Shown: positions 44,054 through 53,050 of the stretch, piece after piece
Position numbering within the stretch: the stretch's first letter is position 1
How the letters are laid out: every line of letters begins with the position of its first letter
DNA from: Candidatus Bandiella numerosa
GTDB lineage: Bacteria; Pseudomonadota; Alphaproteobacteria; Rickettsiales; Midichloriaceae
NCBI RefSeq assembly: GCF_029981845.1
Contig: NZ_CP104165.1
Span: forward strand, 62,001-126,000
Direction of reading: 5' to 3'
Length of the DNA stretch: 64,000 bases
Position numbers and translations under genes: made by a program
The notes under the pieces: model-generated
Seen by the model: the letters and a program-made list of their open reading frames with translations, nothing else
What the model was told of the DNA's origin: nothing
The model's database searches: none

Positions 44054-45180
44054 TGAAAAGCCAAGAATTGAAGTTAAAAGGTGGCCTTTGCAAGTATAAT
44101 GAAGAGAAGATTAAGGGATGTGATGATTTTAGAATAAACTTGGCAAAGGCCCAACAAAAAAGAAATAGAAGATGTAGTATAATACTTTTAGCGATAATAG
44201 GCATTATATTTTTACAAAATATTCCTATAAGTTCATACGCCGAGGAAAGTAAAGCAAAAAGATGCAAGGGAGATTTTATAAATCCGATTACTGATGTGTG
44301 CTGGGAGTGTTTATTCCCAATTACACTAGGGAGCATAGAGCTTAAGGGGAGTGATAAGCCAGACACTAAGAATCCAGGATCTCCAGTATGTGTGTGCATG
44401 AAGAATAAATTGCCAATACCTGGAATTACAGGTGGATTTTGGGAGCCAGCGAGGATGACAGATATAAGTGCAGAGCCATATTGTTTTGTAAACTTGGGGG
44501 GAGTGAAGATGGATATGGGATTTGAGAGGGGGTATGGATCAAGACCAAAGGCAACAAGTGCTGAATCGGCTAAGGTATATGTGCATTATTATATATATCC
44601 ATTACTGTTGATGTTAAATATATTTACAGATGTGATATGTTTAGAGAGGGTGGGATTTGACTTATTTTGGACCACGGAGCTTGATCCGACATCGGATGAC
44701 GAGTTATCGTTATTGATGCATCCTGAGGCATTTTTATTTAATAACCCAATATCACAAAGTGCATGTGCGGTAGATTGTGTAAAAACATCATTACCAAAGT
44801 CATCATTACCGATAGATAGTTTATTTTGGTGTAATGGATGTCAGGGGACGTTTTATCCGATGAATGGTTCGATAAATTATCATAATGGTGGGGTATCGGA
44901 TGCATTATCTGCAACTGGGAAGATAATAGCAAAGATGCATAGAAGTGGGCTTGGAGCTAATACAAGTGGTACTAGCAATAAAGCATTATGTAAAAAAGTA
45001 GTGGCACCAGTTATTAAGAAATCTCAATATCGTTATCAATTAATAAACCCAGATAGCAGTAAAAGCTGTTATCCACTCGGGAGTACAACAAGTAAATTTG
45101 AGGCAGCAAAGGAGATACCTATAACACGTGAAGATTTTGGATATTTAATATGGCAAAAAAGAAATTGTTGCATCTTATAG
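44053..45180 (+). CDS. traU: conjugal transfer protein TraU
   Basis: A periplasmic protein of about 375 residues needed for DNA transfer and pilus assembly. A hydrophobic segment (I-I-L-L-A-I-I-G-I-I-F-L) leads to the Cys-rich TraU domain: C-W-E-C-L-F-P-I near 90, C-V-C, G-G-F-W-E-P-A and the closing R-N-C-C-I. The start ATG 44053 overlaps the traW stop as TAATG, which I prefer over the upstream GTG at 44041. The 3' end overlaps trbC by 31 bases. Confidence 0.92.
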   Translation: MKSQELKLKGGLCKYNEEKIKGCDDFRINLAKAQQKRNRRCSIILLAIIGIIFLQNIPISSYAEESKAKRCKGDFINPITDVCWECLFPITLGSIELKGSDKPDTKNPGSPVCVCMKNKLPIPGITGGFWEPARMTDISAEPYCFVNLGGVKMDMGFERGYGSRPKATSAESAKVYVHYYIYPLLLMLNIFTDVICLERVGFDLFWTTELDPTSDDELSLLMHPEAFLFNNPISQSACAVDCVKTSLPKSSLPIDSLFWCNGCQGTFYPMNGSINYHNGGVSDALSATGKIIAKMHRSGLGANTSGTSNKALCKKVVAPVIKKSQYRYQLINPDSSKSCYPLGSTTSKFEAAKEIPITREDFGYLIWQKRNCCIL

Positions 45181-46058
45181 GCTGGACAAGCCTAATCATT
45201 GTTACTGCAGCTAATATCAATGCTGTGGCAAATAATGATGTGGGTGGTTATATTGGCGATAATATTAATAAGCAATATCAACAAGAAATACAACAAGAAG
45301 TAGAAAATGAAACACAAGGAAGCCTTAAGAAAGAGGAAGTATTAGAAGAGGAGAAGAAAATAGCAAAAGAAGTAAGAGAGAGGGTAAAAAAAGAGAGTGA
45401 TCAACATGGAGATTACGGGCATGGGAATTTACAAAACTTTAGAAGAGGAGAAAAGCTAGAAAATGAAAAGTTAGTAGATGAGATATTTAAAAAAGTTAAG
45501 GTTTTGGAAAAAGAATATGAGAAAATACATGAAGATGTAGATGAGAAAGTAAAAGGACAGGAGGAATGGGCTAAGAGAGTAGTAAAAGATACAGAGAAGT
45601 CAATTTATGCATATAGCCAAAACAGGCCAAAAACTATAAATAATGAGGTGCTGGAAAATTATTTAGAAGGATATAGCCAAATATTAAAAAGCAATAAAAC
45701 AGATGAAGGATTGGAGGATGGTTTTTATATAGCAGTAAGTTTATCAATGCCACAAGCATTGCTTGCAAGTTTACATAATCAGGCAATAGAGTTAGGAGGG
45801 AGGTTAATAACGAGAGGATTAAAAAATAACAGTTTTAAAGAAACAATATCTGCGATCAAGGAGTTATCGGAAAGTGGTATAGTTGTAGATATAAATCCAA
45901 AAATATTTAGGAGTTATGAGATTAAGCAGGTGCCAACTTTTGTTTTAATTAGGAATGGCAAATCAGATGTGATGTCTGGGAATGTGAGTTTAGGATATGT
46001 ACTTGAAGAATTTAAAAACAGAGGAGAGATAAGTGGAGGTTTGGAAGGTGATAAGTAA
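45150..46058 (+). CDS. trbC: F-type TrbC
   Basis: A 302-residue protein: N-terminal signal-like helix, a long Glu/Lys coiled coil (about 40-140) and the C-terminal TrbC_Ftype domain with F-Y-I-A-V-S-L-S-M-P, G-G-R-L-I-T-R-G-L and V-P-T-F-V-L, a thioredoxin-like fold lacking the Cys pair. TrbC partners with TraW in F-pilus biogenesis. The coiled-coil insert makes it longer than F TrbC. Confidence 0.87.
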   Translation: MAKKKLLHLIGWTSLIIVTAANINAVANNDVGGYIGDNINKQYQQEIQQEVENETQGSLKKEEVLEEEKKIAKEVRERVKKESDQHGDYGHGNLQNFRRGEKLENEKLVDEIFKKVKVLEKEYEKIHEDVDEKVKGQEEWAKRVVKDTEKSIYAYSQNRPKTINNEVLENYLEGYSQILKSNKTDEGLEDGFYIAVSLSMPQALLASLHNQAIELGGRLITRGLKNNSFKETISAIKELSESGIVVDINPKIFRSYEIKQVPTFVLIRNGKSDVMSGNVSLGYVLEEFKNRGEISGGLEGDK

Positions 46059-47340
46059 ATGCAGAAGTATAATAAAGGTGCATGTATTTATATTGATGTT
46101 AACAGCGGCAATGATTGCATTATCTATGGGTTATGCAATGAGTGCAGTAAGTGAAAGCACCTTAAGAAGGTATAAAGATGATGCTAAGAAAGCAGCGCAA
46201 GAAGTGTCTGAAAGTACGATAAGTAAAATGTTTGAGAGTGATATAGAAAGCAGTAAATCTAGTGAGCTTAAAAAGAACATGGCGCACTATCAGGGAGAAA
46301 ACGTAGAAAATGCAGGATTAGATATTAAAAGAGCTAATGATCAGGGAGCAGTAAGAAGAGGGGCTGGGAAAAACGTAAATAAAGCGAAATGTGGAGCTGA
46401 GAATTGTGAGCTTGGGAGTATATTTAGTTCATCGGCAATGATGGATAGGGAAGTTAAGATGGATGAAGCTGGATTTAAAAGAGATGAGGAAGGGAATATA
46501 ATTGACAATAAGGGATATATAGATAAGGCAAAGAAAATAGCTAAAAATGCGGCAACAAACTTTGATTTTATCAAAGGGGAAGATGTGAGATGCAAGGATA
46601 TAGAGAAATTAAGTAAGATCAGGACAATGGAAAGTTGTGATCAATATTATGATGTGGTGCATAATACATGTCCAATTAATCAGGTGGTTGAGATAGACCA
46701 GAAGTATATATATGAGTGTAGTAAGAAGCGAGATGTAAAGGAAAAGATATGTGAGGAGAAGGTGATAATGGACAGTGTAGGGTGTGATGATAAATCAGAT
46801 TGTGGATATGATGCAGGAGGGATGGTGCAAGGAAGTATAGATGGGAATATATTTTGGAGAGCAAATTACCCGAATTTATATTTAGGGACAATAGATAAAG
46901 TAAGGGATAGTGGGAGGTGCCATATAATTGATAAAAACATAAATTTTATAGTAAAGAATAAAGATAGTATAAAGGAATTTAGAGTAACTAACATACAATA
47001 CAGTGATTGGATCAGAATATCAGTAAATGGGGTGCAGGCATATAATAGTATGGGTGGGGATGGACCATATTGGAGAGAAAGAAGTTGGTATGGAGGATAT
47101 GGTGAATTCACAAATTTACATTCAGGAAGTGTAGTAAGAACGTGCAATACAAAAAGATTCTATAACACGAGCCCAAACGTGGATTTAGTGCAGTATTTAA
47201 GGGATGGAAATAATACCATTAGAATAGAATTGGCATTTGGGAATAGTGGAAGATTATATGTTGAGTTAAGAGCAACTCAGTATTGTTGCAATCATTGGAA
47301 GAAAGAAAAAACTGAGGTTAAATGCAGATACGTAGATTAA
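46048..47340 (+). CDS. traN: TraN-like protein, N-terminal piece
   Basis: About 430 residues with a leader (I-L-M-L-T-A-A-M-I-A-L) followed by a coiled region and a Cys-rich domain (C-P-I-N-Q-V-V, Y-C-C-N-H-W-K). In F, TraN is an outer-membrane mating-pair stabiliser; the C-P and paired Cys patterns fit its N-terminal half. GTG 46048 has GGAGG 8 bases upstream; an alternative GTG is at 46033. It overlaps the next ORF by 19 bases. Whether the two proteins are a split TraN or paralogues cannot be settled from sequence alone. Confidence 0.7.
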   Translation: MISKCRSIIKVHVFILMLTAAMIALSMGYAMSAVSESTLRRYKDDAKKAAQEVSESTISKMFESDIESSKSSELKKNMAHYQGENVENAGLDIKRANDQGAVRRGAGKNVNKAKCGAENCELGSIFSSSAMMDREVKMDEAGFKRDEEGNIIDNKGYIDKAKKIAKNAATNFDFIKGEDVRCKDIEKLSKIRTMESCDQYYDVVHNTCPINQVVEIDQKYIYECSKKRDVKEKICEEKVIMDSVGCDDKSDCGYDAGGMVQGSIDGNIFWRANYPNLYLGTIDKVRDSGRCHIIDKNINFIVKNKDSIKEFRVTNIQYSDWIRISVNGVQAYNSMGGDGPYWRERSWYGGYGEFTNLHSGSVVRTCNTKRFYNTSPNVDLVQYLRDGNNTIRIELAFGNSGRLYVELRATQYCCNHWKKEKTEVKCRYVD

Positions 47341-49028
47341 TCTCAATTTTAATAATATTTGCTATTTTGATGCAAAATGTTGTGGCGACGATATTGCCAA
47401 CTGGATTATGGATTGAAACAGCAAATGCATTAGAGAATAGCAATGATAGAAATTTCCAGGAGGATAAATGTGACATTACAAAAGAAAAGCAATGTGTAGA
47501 TTATAGTACAAAAACGATAGAAGGATTTCCAATTACTCGTTGCTGGAAATATGAAGAAATATCAAGATGCGTAGGTCGGGAGAAAAACTATTGTCAGACT
47601 TTTGAAGATAATAGGGGGTGTCATGAGCAGCATGGTAAATGCTTAGAGCAAGCAAATGTGAGTAAGATGTGCAAAAACTTTGAAAAGAAATTTAAATGTG
47701 GAGATAAGCTTGAAGAAAATGCTGAGGTGAGGCATGTAGATACGGAGTATTTAGTAAAAAGGGATGAGAGAGATTTATCAAATTGTACTGAAAGCGATTT
47801 AAAGAACTGTGTGATAGAGCATGAAAAATGTTTAGAGCCTGCAGAGACGAGAAATATCAATGGGAAGGATGTGTATAAAAAGTGCTGGAAATGGGATAGG
47901 AAATATTATTGTAAGCAAAATAGTTATATAGATGAATGTAAGGGATTAAAGGAGAAATGTAAGGAAAAATCAAGAGAATGTATGCATCAAAATGAAAAGG
48001 GAGATTGTGAGCATTGGGAAGTGAATTATGAATGTGAAGAGGAGAGTAAGGAGAAAGTAGAGTGCATAGGAGGAAGATTTTGCATCGGCGGAATATGTGA
48101 TACTCACGAGAGATTTAGGCCTAATAACTTTGGAGAAAATATAGGTACATTGATAGCGCTTGCGAATATGAAGAAGCAAGGGATGGAGGGTTGTAAATGT
48201 CCTGAAGGGAAGGCGGAGTGTAATCCTGAAGATATAAATCCAAAAGATTGTAAATTTTTTATAGGAGATGAGCATAAATGTCAGAAATTCAGGGGACAGT
48301 GGATCTCATATGCGATAGCGGCTGCATCAATATATATGACATGGGGAGCGATTCCAATTGGGATAGTGCCAGGACAGGGAATAGGTGCAGTTGGAACTAA
48401 ATTAGGAAGTATGAGTGCAATGGAAGCTGCTAAATTTGCAGGTAAGCAAGCTGCAAAGGTGGCAATAGCTAGTATGGCAAGAGTAGATTGTTGTGCAATG
48501 GACGGGACATTAACGGCATTTTGTAGAGGTAAGGCGGTAAATTTAAAAGTAAAGAGGCAGCAGAGGTTTTGTGTGAAGGTGGGTAGATATAAAAAGAAGT
48601 TGGGATTAATTGTGGTGACAAGTTATTGTTGTTTTAAGAACAAGCTAACCAGGATAATACAGGAGCAGGGGAGAGCCCAGTTAGGTAAGAGTTTTGGGAG
48701 TGCGAAGAATCCGGATTGTAGTGGACTTACGGTAGAAGATATACAGAAAATAGATTTTAGTAAGATAGAGTGGAGAGAGGTAATAAAGGAATTTAAGGAG
48801 AGTGCTGAGGAAGCAATGAAGGAGAATATGAAAAGTGGTAAATTTGAGAAACAAGCAAGAAAGTTGGCTGAAGAATACAAGGGGAAGAAATTTGATAAAG
48901 ATGCCATAAAAGTGAAAGCTGAAGCGTATAATAAAAAGAGTGAAGTAAATGATGAAGAGGAGTCAGTGAGATTATTGATGGAGAGAAGGTTGGAGGGATT
49001 TTATAAGGGAGATAATGGTAGTAAATAA
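47322..49028 (+). CDS. traN: TraN, Cys-rich mating-pair stabilisation protein
   Basis: A 568-residue protein with a signal peptide (I-I-F-A-I-L-M-Q-N-V-V-A) and more than 40 cysteines, many in repeated C-x(n)-C-W-K-W or C-M-H-Q patterns. The C-terminal third has M-A-R-V-D-C-C, F-C-V-K-V-G-R-Y and C-C-F-K-N-K-L, the usual TraN ending. It is predicted to be exported to the outer membrane and disulfide-bonded, contacting the recipient cell. The preceding ORF encodes another TraN-like region. Confidence 0.85.
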   Translation: MQIRRLISILIIFAILMQNVVATILPTGLWIETANALENSNDRNFQEDKCDITKEKQCVDYSTKTIEGFPITRCWKYEEISRCVGREKNYCQTFEDNRGCHEQHGKCLEQANVSKMCKNFEKKFKCGDKLEENAEVRHVDTEYLVKRDERDLSNCTESDLKNCVIEHEKCLEPAETRNINGKDVYKKCWKWDRKYYCKQNSYIDECKGLKEKCKEKSRECMHQNEKGDCEHWEVNYECEEESKEKVECIGGRFCIGGICDTHERFRPNNFGENIGTLIALANMKKQGMEGCKCPEGKAECNPEDINPKDCKFFIGDEHKCQKFRGQWISYAIAAASIYMTWGAIPIGIVPGQGIGAVGTKLGSMSAMEAAKFAGKQAAKVAIASMARVDCCAMDGTLTAFCRGKAVNLKVKRQQRFCVKVGRYKKKLGLIVVTSYCCFKNKLTRIIQEQGRAQLGKSFGSAKNPDCSGLTVEDIQKIDFSKIEWREVIKEFKESAEEAMKENMKSGKFEKQARKLAEEYKGKKFDKDAIKVKAEAYNKKSEVNDEEESVRLLMERRLEGFYKGDNGSK

Positions 49029-49908
49029 AAATAATAAAATAGGTAAAAAAATGTTTAAATTACAATTAAAAGATATACTAAAGGGTTGGGATGATGGAGA
49101 TAGTAAAAAACCAGTAGGATTAGTAGCAATACAATATCTGGGAATTTTATTAATAGCTGTGATAACTGCTTTAATGATAGGAAAGTTTGTTGCGGATAGT
49201 TTTGGATCTGGAAAATTCAAATATGAGTATTTTTATATAGCAATAATAAATTTAATTATAGGATGTGCATTATTTGATATTGGGGTAGGAAAGAATAAGC
49301 TGGCAAAGATTATAGGTCTGGTAGGTTTATATTTATTATTATATGTAGCAGTAATTTCTGGTTTGTTGCCAACATCTATAGAAGGCTATTACATAGCGAG
49401 CTATAAAGTTGTAAGTATAAGATACGCTGCAATAATAGGGGTTTTAGGTCTTATACTGGGGAGTTACTATATAAGGAATGCATGGAGATATGTTGCGAGT
49501 ACTATATTAATAATGGTGTTGGCATATTTTATAGCTATGAGGGTGGGATTAGGATTTATTTTAGATATAGCGGCATTACCAGTAATATTATCATCAATAC
49601 CAGCATTAATTGTAAGCAAGGAAAAGGGAGAAGGTAAATATCGGTTTGCGCACAAATTCTTTTTGCCATATATAGCGAGTTTACTAGCTTTTTTAGTATT
49701 AAGACCGTTTGGTCTGACAGGATCAGATTATGTTATTGAGCCATGTGCTATATCAATTGCAATAATAGGCTTGTTTTATGGTGAGTATATTAGGGTCAAG
49801 TATAGAAGGAAAGCCCCACTTAAATTTTATAAACTGTTAATGCTGGTGTTTTTATTGAGCCTAATTATAAGGAGTACATTAACGATATTGAGGAGTGGCT
49901 GGGTATGA
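49015..49908 (+). CDS. multi-pass membrane protein, unknown
   Basis: A 297-residue protein with about nine hydrophobic helices and little else; the N-terminal 35 residues are charged and cytoplasmic. It overlaps the end of traN by 14 bases and the next gene by 4, so it is cotranscribed with the tra operon. It has no counterpart in the F plasmid and I recognise no family. It might act in entry exclusion or be cargo. Confidence 0.6.
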   Translation: MVVNKNNKIGKKMFKLQLKDILKGWDDGDSKKPVGLVAIQYLGILLIAVITALMIGKFVADSFGSGKFKYEYFYIAIINLIIGCALFDIGVGKNKLAKIIGLVGLYLLLYVAVISGLLPTSIEGYYIASYKVVSIRYAAIIGVLGLILGSYYIRNAWRYVASTILIMVLAYFIAMRVGLGFILDIAALPVILSSIPALIVSKEKGEGKYRFAHKFFLPYIASLLAFLVLRPFGLTGSDYVIEPCAISIAIIGLFYGEYIRVKYRRKAPLKFYKLLMLVFLLSLIIRSTLTILRSGWV

Positions 49909-50333
49909 GTAAGTATTGGATTATAGGAATAATAATATTCACGATAGGAGTTTATAATCAGAAAGGCACTGCAACTATCATGGCAATAATAGTGGCGATA
50001 GGGCTATATAATTACTTTGGGGAAAAGCCTTTTAAGATTGAGAATTTTCAAAGTGATGAAAATTATTTGAATGATAGATATGTAGGTCAGGATATAAATT
50101 TAGTACTGAAGGATTTTGAAGCCTCTGGGTTTAAATGCAGTGTATATGAATTAACTAAGTATGATTTATTAGTGGCGGATAGAGAAAAACATACAAAGCA
50201 ATTTGTATGTAGATATACGACCAACACAATATCACTACAGCCTTTTTATAATTATTCAGTCAGTGTAGGAGCAGATGCGGATGATAAGGTCTCAAGTATA
50301 GGGCTGCTTAAAAAATTTATAATAGGTAAATAA
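49905..50333 (+). CDS. small membrane protein, unknown
   Basis: A 142-residue protein with two N-terminal hydrophobic helices (W-I-I-G-I-I-I-F-T-I-G-V and A-I-I-V-A-I-G-L) and a soluble 100-residue tail containing two Cys. Coupled to the upstream membrane gene by ATGA overlap and 2 bases before the next gene. No family recognised. Confidence 0.6.
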   Translation: MSKYWIIGIIIFTIGVYNQKGTATIMAIIVAIGLYNYFGEKPFKIENFQSDENYLNDRYVGQDINLVLKDFEASGFKCSVYELTKYDLLVADREKHTKQFVCRYTTNTISLQPFYNYSVSVGADADDKVSSIGLLKKFIIGK

Positions 50334-50335
50334 AT

Positions 50336-51430
50336 ATGATAGAAATAAAATTGATAGCAAAACCAATAGAGTTGTTTAAAAAACTAGAGGATCATGCGCC
50401 GCAGCATTTGTTTATTATCAAAATAGATAATCACGGTGACAAGTATACAATCAGAGGCGGTCCAAAAGGAGGAGATGGATTTATAAATTGGCTAACAGCT
50501 GATTTAGAGGTGACAATATCAAAATATATGGCAGTTCATCCAGATTGTCCTGATAGACGCGTTGATAGTAGAGATAAGGATTGCATAGGATGGGACAAAT
50601 GGCCTTCACATACTCTAGCTGTGGGAGATGAATCTGAGATACCTCAATATTGGGAAAAAGCAGTTAGCAGAGCTGAATGGATAAATCAGCAAAGATTTGA
50701 TTATAAGCTACCAATAGAAGAGTTAAAAGAGCTATATGGATTTAGTTTTGGTGGGCACTTAAATTCAAATACAGCAGCAAAGGATATAGTAGAGGTAATG
50801 GGCATAGAGTTTAAGTTGCCTAAATTTAAGGTTAAGAATGGAGAGGAGAGGGAGGTATATGCTCCTGGATACGATGGTGTTATGGAGTATAGCAGGGTAG
50901 ACATAGTAGTTAATTGGTTTAGAGAGTTAGACGAAAGAGATAAGGAATATGTAAAAAGGGACAGTTATTTTTTACATTTACTACAAGAGCAATATTTAGA
51001 AAACACAGAGGTTCTAGGTACAAAAGCACGGCTAAAGATAAGTCAATGTATATATAAAAGTTATGTAAAGATGAAAGAAAATGAGGATAGTGGATGTGTG
51101 AAGACAAGTTTGTCCCCAAGTGTTAGAGAAATAAATAAGCATAAATATAAAATATACGAATATGTATATAGGGCTATCATGGAGGATATAGATGGGGAAG
51201 CATATAAAATGCTTGGTAGGTATGCAGAAGAAAAAAAAGATTGCGAGATAGCTAATATCTTTAAGCATGCAGCAAGTAGTAAAAAAACATCAAAGGTATT
51301 ACTGGAGTTGCAAATGTCGCAAGAGTTCCACGAATATGAGCATCAAATATATGAAGGTTGCATAATATTGGATAGGAGTGATTATACGAGGGAAGAATCT
51401 CAAATGCATAAAGATAGAAGAAATTGTTGA
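50336..51430 (+). CDS. unknown 364-residue protein with R-G-G-P motif
   Basis: The first ~45 residues form strands around H-L-F-I-I-K-I-D and Y-T-I-R-G-G-P-K-G-G, a pattern seen at the start of some secreted or polymorphic-toxin-associated hypothetical proteins. The rest is mostly helical with many charged residues and several Cys and Trp. There is no signal peptide or membrane segment. It follows the small membrane protein by 2 bases within the tra operon. A cytoplasmic cargo protein or secreted effector is possible, but I cannot assign a function. Confidence 0.6.
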   Translation: MIEIKLIAKPIELFKKLEDHAPQHLFIIKIDNHGDKYTIRGGPKGGDGFINWLTADLEVTISKYMAVHPDCPDRRVDSRDKDCIGWDKWPSHTLAVGDESEIPQYWEKAVSRAEWINQQRFDYKLPIEELKELYGFSFGGHLNSNTAAKDIVEVMGIEFKLPKFKVKNGEEREVYAPGYDGVMEYSRVDIVVNWFRELDERDKEYVKRDSYFLHLLQEQYLENTEVLGTKARLKISQCIYKSYVKMKENEDSGCVKTSLSPSVREINKHKYKIYEYVYRAIMEDIDGEAYKMLGRYAEEKKDCEIANIFKHAASSKKTSKVLLELQMSQEFHEYEHQIYEGCIILDRSDYTREESQMHKDRRNC

Positions 51431-51532
51431 TTCATGCAGTAGGGTTGATAGGTATGAGGAATTATAATGGAATATTTAGGAGTAATGATAAAAGTATATG
51501 GCAATTTATTATTAGGAAAAAGCAGAAAGGAG

Positions 51533-51561
51533 TTGGGATCAGCACTACAGTGTGTTATACT
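51533..51561 (+). promoter_or_regulatory. internal promoter ahead of vapBC
   Basis: TTGGGA (51533-51538) and TATACT (51556-51561) are separated by the ideal 17 bases and lie 36 bases before the vapB ATG. The gap it sits in (51431-51597) is unusually long for this tightly packed operon, which supports an independent promoter for the TA pair. Confidence 0.5.
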
Positions 51562-51597
51562 TGTAATATCTAATATAACAATAAAAAGAGGTACAAA

Positions 51598-51852
51598 ATG
51601 CATATGAACATATGGCTTAATAATGAGCTAATGAAAGAGGTGGAGGCAATAATGAAAGCAGAGGGTAAAAAGAGGAATACAGTAATAGCAGATGCAGTTA
51701 ATGAGTATGTAAGAAAGAAGCATCATAATGAGTGGCCTGAATCTATAAAGAATTTTAAAGGAATAAAAGGGTTGGAAGATTGGGAGGGATTTGAAGCAGA
51801 TAGAGAGAACCTAAGGGAAAATAAAGAAAGTATGTTTGAGGAAGGAAAATGA
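51598..51852 (+). CDS. vapB: VapB-type ribbon-helix-helix antitoxin
   Basis: An 84-residue protein: N-terminal strand M-N-I-W-L and two helices (N-E-L-M-K-E-V-E-A-I-M and R-N-T-V-I-A-D-A-V-N-E-Y-V) typical of ribbon-helix-helix repressors, then an acidic tail (W-E-G-F-E-A-D) to bind the toxin. It overlaps vapC by 4 bases (ATGA). The pair sits between the unknown 364-residue gene and traF and can act as an addiction module for the element. Confidence 0.82.
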   Translation: MHMNIWLNNELMKEVEAIMKAEGKKRNTVIADAVNEYVRKKHHNEWPESIKNFKGIKGLEDWEGFEADRENLRENKESMFEEGK

Positions 51853-52259
51853 GATATTTATTAGATACATGTGTGATAACGGATTTTGTAAAAAATAATC
51901 AAAAGACTGTTGAAAAAATAAAGCAGTTGTCGCCAAAAGATTTGTGTATTTCGGTCATTACAACATCAGAAATAGAATATGGGATACAAAAGATAAATGG
52001 GACAAAAAAAGGCGATCATATAATCAAAGTCACAAATGCATTAGTCGGTATAATAGAAGAAGTAAGTGTTGATCATAATATAGCTATAGAGGCAGGGATG
52101 ATAAGAGCGAGATTAGTGAGTGAAGGCAAAATAGTAGGAGCGCATGATATATTGATTGCTGCAACAGCAAAGGTGAACAAGCTAGTGATGATAACGAATA
52201 ATATCAAAGATTTTATTCGAATAGATGGTTTAGCAATGGAAAGCTGGAAAGAGGATTAA
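51849..52259 (+). CDS. vapC: VapC-type PIN toxin
   Basis: A 136-residue PIN ribonuclease. It starts Y-L-L-D-T-C-V-I-T-D-F-V, has the Glu of S-E-I-E-Y-G-I, and ends with the G-A-H-D-I-L-I-A-A-T and T-N-N-I-K-D-F blocks, so all four acidic positions are present. VapC toxins typically cleave initiator tRNA or rRNA. Its stop directly abuts the traF start codon. Confidence 0.88.
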   Translation: MRYLLDTCVITDFVKNNQKTVEKIKQLSPKDLCISVITTSEIEYGIQKINGTKKGDHIIKVTNALVGIIEEVSVDHNIAIEAGMIRARLVSEGKIVGAHDILIAATAKVNKLVMITNNIKDFIRIDGLAMESWKED

Positions 52260-53036
52260 ATGAAGATGCTTACCAAGGTGATAATTATTTTATTAATTGC
52301 AGTAGCTATAGTGGATAATGCTATAGCTACAGGATTTAAATTCACTCCTGAAGTTTGCAAGAAGTATGGGCTTGGGAAGAATTGGTATTGTGATAATCAA
52401 AGTAATAATCAAGATCTGGGAAAGGATACAGAGATAGAGGATATATTAAATTCAAATTTACCTGGGGAGAAGAAAGCGGAGTTACTTGAAGGATTGAGAG
52501 AGCTACATACAAAAAGGGCTGTAATGGATGGCAGGCAAGAGGATATAGATAAGGCAGTAAGGATACAGGGGATATTTGCTAAGAAAGTGATAGAATATGC
52601 AAAGGTAGCGCAAAGAACAGTAGATAGTGATCCAAAATTAGCAGTGACGCATAGTAATTTTAAATATGACACAGAAGAGGCAATGGCGGGAGCGGAATTA
52701 GAAAGATATTTAAGAGAGGGGAGTAAGAGGTATATATTGGTGATGATATACAGCGCAAATTGTGGAAGTTGTCAGGCGCAATTACCCAAGATACTGAGAA
52801 TGAAGGAGAAGTGGGGATATAGAAATTTAGGTATTAGTGTAACAGAAGAGCATTTTGAAGGATTTGATGAAAGCTTAAGCGATAGTGTGGTAGCTAAGGA
52901 TGGTAGTATAATAAAATATCCAACACTAGTGGTGCTAGATACAAATAAGCAAGAAAAGATATTCCTAAGTAATGGTATTACGCAAGTAGAGGAAATGGAA
53001 GAGAGGCTTGTTGCATTAATAAAGGAAAGGAAATAG
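52260..53036 (+). CDS. traF: conjugal transfer protein TraF with CxxC
   Basis: A 258-residue periplasmic protein with signal peptide (V-I-I-I-L-L-I-A-V-A-I-V, cut near A-I-A) and a C-terminal thioredoxin domain: Y-I-L-V-M-I-Y-S-A-N-C-G-S-C with the redox pair Cys168/Cys171 and the cis-Pro region I-K-Y-P-T-L-V. It is needed for pilus assembly. The presence of the Cys pair suggests it also makes disulfides in Cys-rich TraN and TraU. The start ATG follows the vapC stop with no gap. Confidence 0.88.
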   Translation: MKMLTKVIIILLIAVAIVDNAIATGFKFTPEVCKKYGLGKNWYCDNQSNNQDLGKDTEIEDILNSNLPGEKKAELLEGLRELHTKRAVMDGRQEDIDKAVRIQGIFAKKVIEYAKVAQRTVDSDPKLAVTHSNFKYDTEEAMAGAELERYLREGSKRYILVMIYSANCGSCQAQLPKILRMKEKWGYRNLGISVTEEHFEGFDESLSDSVVAKDGSIIKYPTLVVLDTNKQEKIFLSNGITQVEEMEERLVALIKERK

Positions 53037-53050
53037 TTGAGGTAAAAAAG

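Noticed and set aside
51467..51607. 46-codon ORF in the gap before vapB
   Set aside because: It overlaps the likely promoter and the vapB start in another frame, has no good ribosome-binding site and no recognisable sequence.
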